Source: an uncultured Oscillospiraceae bacterium
GTDB lineage: Bacteria; Bacillota; Clostridia; Oscillospirales; Ruminococcaceae
Direction of reading: 5' to 3'
NCBI GenBank assembly: GCA_934465295.1
Contig: CAKSKU010000002.1
Location: 124,001-188,000, forward strand
DNA: 64,000 nt
Position numbers and translations under genes: made by a program
In this document: in pieces, positions 61,467 through 64,000 of the stretch
How the letters are laid out: each line of letters starts with the position of its first letter
How positions within the stretch are numbered: the first letter of the stretch is position 1
Notes under the pieces: model-generated
What the model saw: the letters and a program-made list of their open reading frames with translations, nothing else
The model's database searches: none
What the model was told of the DNA's origin: nothing

Positions 61467-61883
61467 TCAGCAGTTGTACGGAACACGCAAAAGCTCCGCT
61501 ATGCTCACCGCATCCTCCTGACGTGCATTTTCGATAAATGAGCCGATGGTTCTGATAGGTCCCCACGGCAAGCCCCACCAGCCGCCGAACAGGGATATCA
61601 GAAATGCAATTACCGAGGTGGCGCAGATACTGTCAGCAAGCGCAAAGCAGGTCGATCTTGTGAATGTCATTATGCCGACCGACACGCAGTATCTGTATCT
61701 GACGAGTCTTGTTTCCCTTGTATAAACCGTTCCGTTAAATTCACAGGCTTCTCCGTTGAACAGTCTGTCGGCATTTTCATTCAGAAAAGCTTCAAGATCG
61801 CTGTCAAGCTTCTTCACTGTCAATGCCATTATCAATGCCCCTATGTATGCCGCTAATATTAATGCAAATATCAATATCATCAT
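61467..61883 (-). CDS. Small membrane protein of unknown function
   Basis: 138 residues. An N-terminal membrane helix (residues 2-23) is followed by a short soluble part (KKLDSDLEAFLNENADRLF, then GTVYTRETRLVRYRYCVSVG) and a central hydrophobic pair (about 70-105, with FLISLFGGWWGLPWGPIRT). The GWWGLPWGP motif recalls a group of small membrane proteins in Clostridia. AAAGGGGA precedes the ATG. It stands alone. Confidence 0.65.
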   Translation of the reverse strand: MMILIFALILAAYIGALIMALTVKKLDSDLEAFLNENADRLFNGEACEFNGTVYTRETRLVRYRYCVSVGIMTFTRSTCFALADSICATSVIAFLISLFGGWWGLPWGPIRTIGSFIENARQEDAVSIAELLRVPYNC

Positions 61884-62038
61884 ATAAATTCCCCTTTTCC
61901 GCCGAACGCTATCCCCATTCGCCCGAGCTGTTTTCCCAATTATATCATATATTTAAGGAAAAATCAACAAAATTTGAGAAATTATGATAAAGAATATCCA
62001 TTTTCATCAATATCGTCCAAAATAGTAACTCTAAACCG

Positions 62039-62965
62039 TTATATCGTCTCTTCAAGCCTCTCTGCCGCACGGTTGCGGTATTCCCTCGGACTCATTCCGT
62101 AGACCTCACGGAAAAGCTTGCCGAAGTAGCTTATATGCCCGAAGCCGCAGGACAGGCAAACCTCCGTGACGGGCATATCCGTTGCCGTTAGCAGTTCGAG
62201 AGCCTTTTTCAGCCGATATTCGTTGAGAAATTCTATCGGTTTTTTCTCTATCATCGAGCGGAAGCACCGAAAGCACTCGCTTTTGCTGATGTTGGCGGCG
62301 TTCGCAATGTCCTCAACGGAAATTTCATTCTGATAGTTTTCATATATATAGGAAAGCATCTTTTTGAGCCGCTTTTCGCCCGTCATTGTCCGCCTGTCAA
62401 GGGGAGTGGGCGTTGTTTCGCCCGCATTTTCGGCAAGACTGCACCACATTTCGGACAAAAGATCACGGCAGCGAAGCTCATATCCGAAGCTTGGCTTCCC
62501 GGAAATTTCGCATACTTTGCAAACTGCGTCTATCATTTCTTTCTGCCACTCGTTTTCGGGCGAAAGCTTCACGCAGCGGAGCGTTTTATTTCCCGTTATC
62601 GGCAGGATATATTTTCGTAAGATGAGATTTTCGCCGCAGTCGCCGATTAGATCGGGCAGGAAGCATATCGTTGCCAGAACGGGATATTTTTCACCGTCGG
62701 GGAGCGCCGCCTGCTTGTGCATAACGTTTGCATTGATGAAAATGCCCTCGCCTGCTTTGAGCTTATAGCTTGTATTGCTGATAAAAATTTCGACCTCGCC
62801 GTCAAGAACGACCGTTACCTCTATCTCGGGGTGCCAGTGCCAGTTGATGAGATGCTCGGGACACCATTGAAAATAGTTGATGTATGCCTGCATGGGATAT
62901 TCGGGCGTTCCGTGCACAGCCGCTTCTCGGAAATCGTTTATTCCGGCAATAGTTGGATTTTCCAT
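62039..62965 (-). CDS. AraC-family transcriptional regulator
   Basis: 308 residues. The N-terminal cupin domain contains HLINWHWHPEIEVTVVLDGEVEI and KAGEGIFINANVMHKQ, and the C-terminal AraC domain (about 205-308) carries two helix-turn-helix motifs (ISVEDIANAANISKSECFRCF, then MPVTEVCLSCGFGHISYFGKLF). The start at 62965 has AAAGGTGA upstream. It diverges from the GH31 gene, the likely target. It is not closely similar to the AraC regulator at 2587, and its upstream DNA lacks the TTGTA-N6-TACAA palindromes seen there. Confidence 0.9.
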   Translation of the reverse strand: MENPTIAGINDFREAAVHGTPEYPMQAYINYFQWCPEHLINWHWHPEIEVTVVLDGEVEIFISNTSYKLKAGEGIFINANVMHKQAALPDGEKYPVLATICFLPDLIGDCGENLILRKYILPITGNKTLRCVKLSPENEWQKEMIDAVCKVCEISGKPSFGYELRCRDLLSEMWCSLAENAGETTPTPLDRRTMTGEKRLKKMLSYIYENYQNEISVEDIANAANISKSECFRCFRSMIEKKPIEFLNEYRLKKALELLTATDMPVTEVCLSCGFGHISYFGKLFREVYGMSPREYRNRAAERLEETI

Positions 62966-63097
62966 TTTATTTTCACCTTTTGGCATTATTGTTATAGTTT
63001 TAGAAAGTATTTTGATAGAATTTTTGATTTAATGCTGTTATTATTATAATCAGAAATAACGGAAATGTCAATCACTATTTTTGAGAGGAGCATTTTT

Positions 63098-64000
63098 ATG
63101 AGATTTATTCAGAACGAAAACAAGCTTATCGCAAAGAACGGAAATGAGACCCTGCTCATCGAGCCTTGGGGAAAGGATTCACTCCGTGTCCGTGCAACGC
63201 AGAACCCTGACTTTTCGGGCGAGCTTCACGCTTTGAGCGAAGCCGACGGCACTGCCGAGATCAGCATTGAGGACAACAACGCAGCCATCACCAACGGCGA
63301 TATCCGTGCCGAGGTAAATTTTGCGGGCGTTCTCAGCTTCTTCCGCAAGGGAAAGCTTATCCTCCGTGAGTATTACCGCAGCTACGGCGGCACTATAAGC
63401 AAGGAGAGCCGCTGCCTTAAGATCATCGGCAGAGAGATGAAAGGTCTTGCAGGCAATGACTGGCGAATGACTGTCCGCTTCGAGAGCAACGACGGCGAAA
63501 AGCTGTTCGGTATGGGTCAGTATCAGCAGCCTTACCTCGACCTTAAAGGCTGTACGCTTGAGCTTGCACAGAGAAATTCGCAGGTAACTATCCCGTTCGC
63601 AGTTTCGTCAATGGGTTACGGCTTCTTCTGGAACAATCCGTCCGTAGGTCAGGTAACATTCGGCAAAAATATCACCGAATGGCTTTCCCGTGACTGCGAG
63701 GAGGTCGATTACTGGATAACCGTCGGCGACACTCCTGCAAAGATAATCGAAAACTTCACCGAGCAGACGGGCAGAACTCCCGTTGTTTCGGAAGAGCTTC
63801 TCGGACTTTGGCAGTGCAAGCTTCGTTACCGTACTCAGGACGAGGTTCTTGAAGTCGCAAGAAAATATCACGAGCTCGGAATACAGCTCAGTGCGATCGT
63901 TATCGACTTTTTCCACTGGCCTTATCAGGGTTCATGGTGCTTCGATACGAAGTATTGGCCCGATGTAAAGGCAATGACGGACGAGCTTCACTCAATGGGA
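63098..64000 (+). CDS. Glycoside hydrolase family 31 (alpha-xylosidase/alpha-glucosidase-like), 3' end outside window
   Basis: 301 codons seen. The N-terminal beta-sandwich (KLFGMGQYQQPYLDLKG, then PFAVSSMGYGFFWNNPS) and the start of the barrel (ELLGLWQCKLRYRTQDEVLE, then LSAIVIDFFHWPYQGSWCFD) are typical of GH31. The catalytic Asp residues lie beyond the window. There is no signal peptide, so it should act on imported sugars. GAGAGGAG precedes the ATG. With GH44 and GH2 enzymes and sugar importers in the window, a role in xyloglucan or similar oligosaccharide use is possible but not shown. Confidence 0.92.
   Translation, partial: MRFIQNENKLIAKNGNETLLIEPWGKDSLRVRATQNPDFSGELHALSEADGTAEISIEDNNAAITNGDIRAEVNFAGVLSFFRKGKLILREYYRSYGGTISKESRCLKIIGREMKGLAGNDWRMTVRFESNDGEKLFGMGQYQQPYLDLKGCTLELAQRNSQVTIPFAVSSMGYGFFWNNPSVGQVTFGKNITEWLSRDCEEVDYWITVGDTPAKIIENFTEQTGRTPVVSEELLGLWQCKLRYRTQDEVLEVARKYHELGIQLSAIVIDFFHWPYQGSWCFDTKYWPDVKAMTDELHSMG

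Overview
The window looks like a chromosomal segment of an anaerobic, plant-fibre-degrading Clostridia bacterium, most like Ruminococcus or a close Oscillospiraceae relative. This is inferred from the membrane-anchored GH44 glucanase, GH2 and GH31 glycosidases, LplB/LplC-type oligosaccharide permeases with AraC regulators, BspA-type leucine-rich repeats, AGGAGG-type ribosome binding sites with occasional TTG/GTG starts, and consensus sigma-A promoters. No rRNA, tRNA or CRISPR array was seen.

Layout. 1-3444: two sugar ABC permeases (the second cut by the window edge) divergent from an AraC regulator, with paired palindromes between them. 3456-12996: endonuclease III, a RecQ helicase with two HRDC domains, a YtpQ-like protein, a leucine-rich-repeat surface protein, and a MoxR / DUF58 / transglutaminase operon. 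13379-16571: triosephosphate isomerase and phosphoglycerate mutase with two small membrane proteins. 16632-20884: an XRE-AbrB regulator with an ABC-2 exporter, a methyltransferase, and a Mef-like MFS exporter behind a leader peptide with alternative hairpins.

20935-42089 is the most unusual part. On the minus strand, a Tad/Flp-type pilus machine (two TadE-like proteins, a Flp-like pilin, TadC, TadB, the CpaF ATPase, a CpaE/TadZ-like ATPase, a CpaB-like SAF protein) runs in one series of overlapping or closely spaced genes with type VII secretion parts (an EsaB ubiquitin-fold protein, EssC, a zinc-ribbon pseudokinase, two WXG100-like proteins) and large surface proteins of unknown function. 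The prepilin peptidase sits inside the cluster on the opposite strand. Directly upstream of the first WXG100-like gene lies a 1.4-kb segment bounded by a perfect 30-bp inverted repeat. It carries a complete tyrosine recombinase and, near its far end, a fully consensus promoter that at present points away from the cluster into a strong terminator. Inversion would turn this promoter toward the cluster. The arrangement reads as a phase switch, shown here in the OFF state, for a combined Tad/type VII system. The switching and the joint function of the two machines are inferences.

42404-64000: a YHYH surface protein, an HD-GYP phosphodiesterase, an AAA/DUF4143 ATPase, GMP synthase, an ArsP_2-type exporter with an SLC13-like permease, a GH44 glucanase, a Cache-PAS-GGDEF cyclase, a CaCA antiporter under a yybP-ykoY (Mn2+) riboswitch, a DUF4358 lipoprotein, an 800-bp repeat-rich intergenic region, a MATE exporter, a GH2 glycosidase, a second AraC regulator, and the start of a GH31 glycosidase cut by the window edge.
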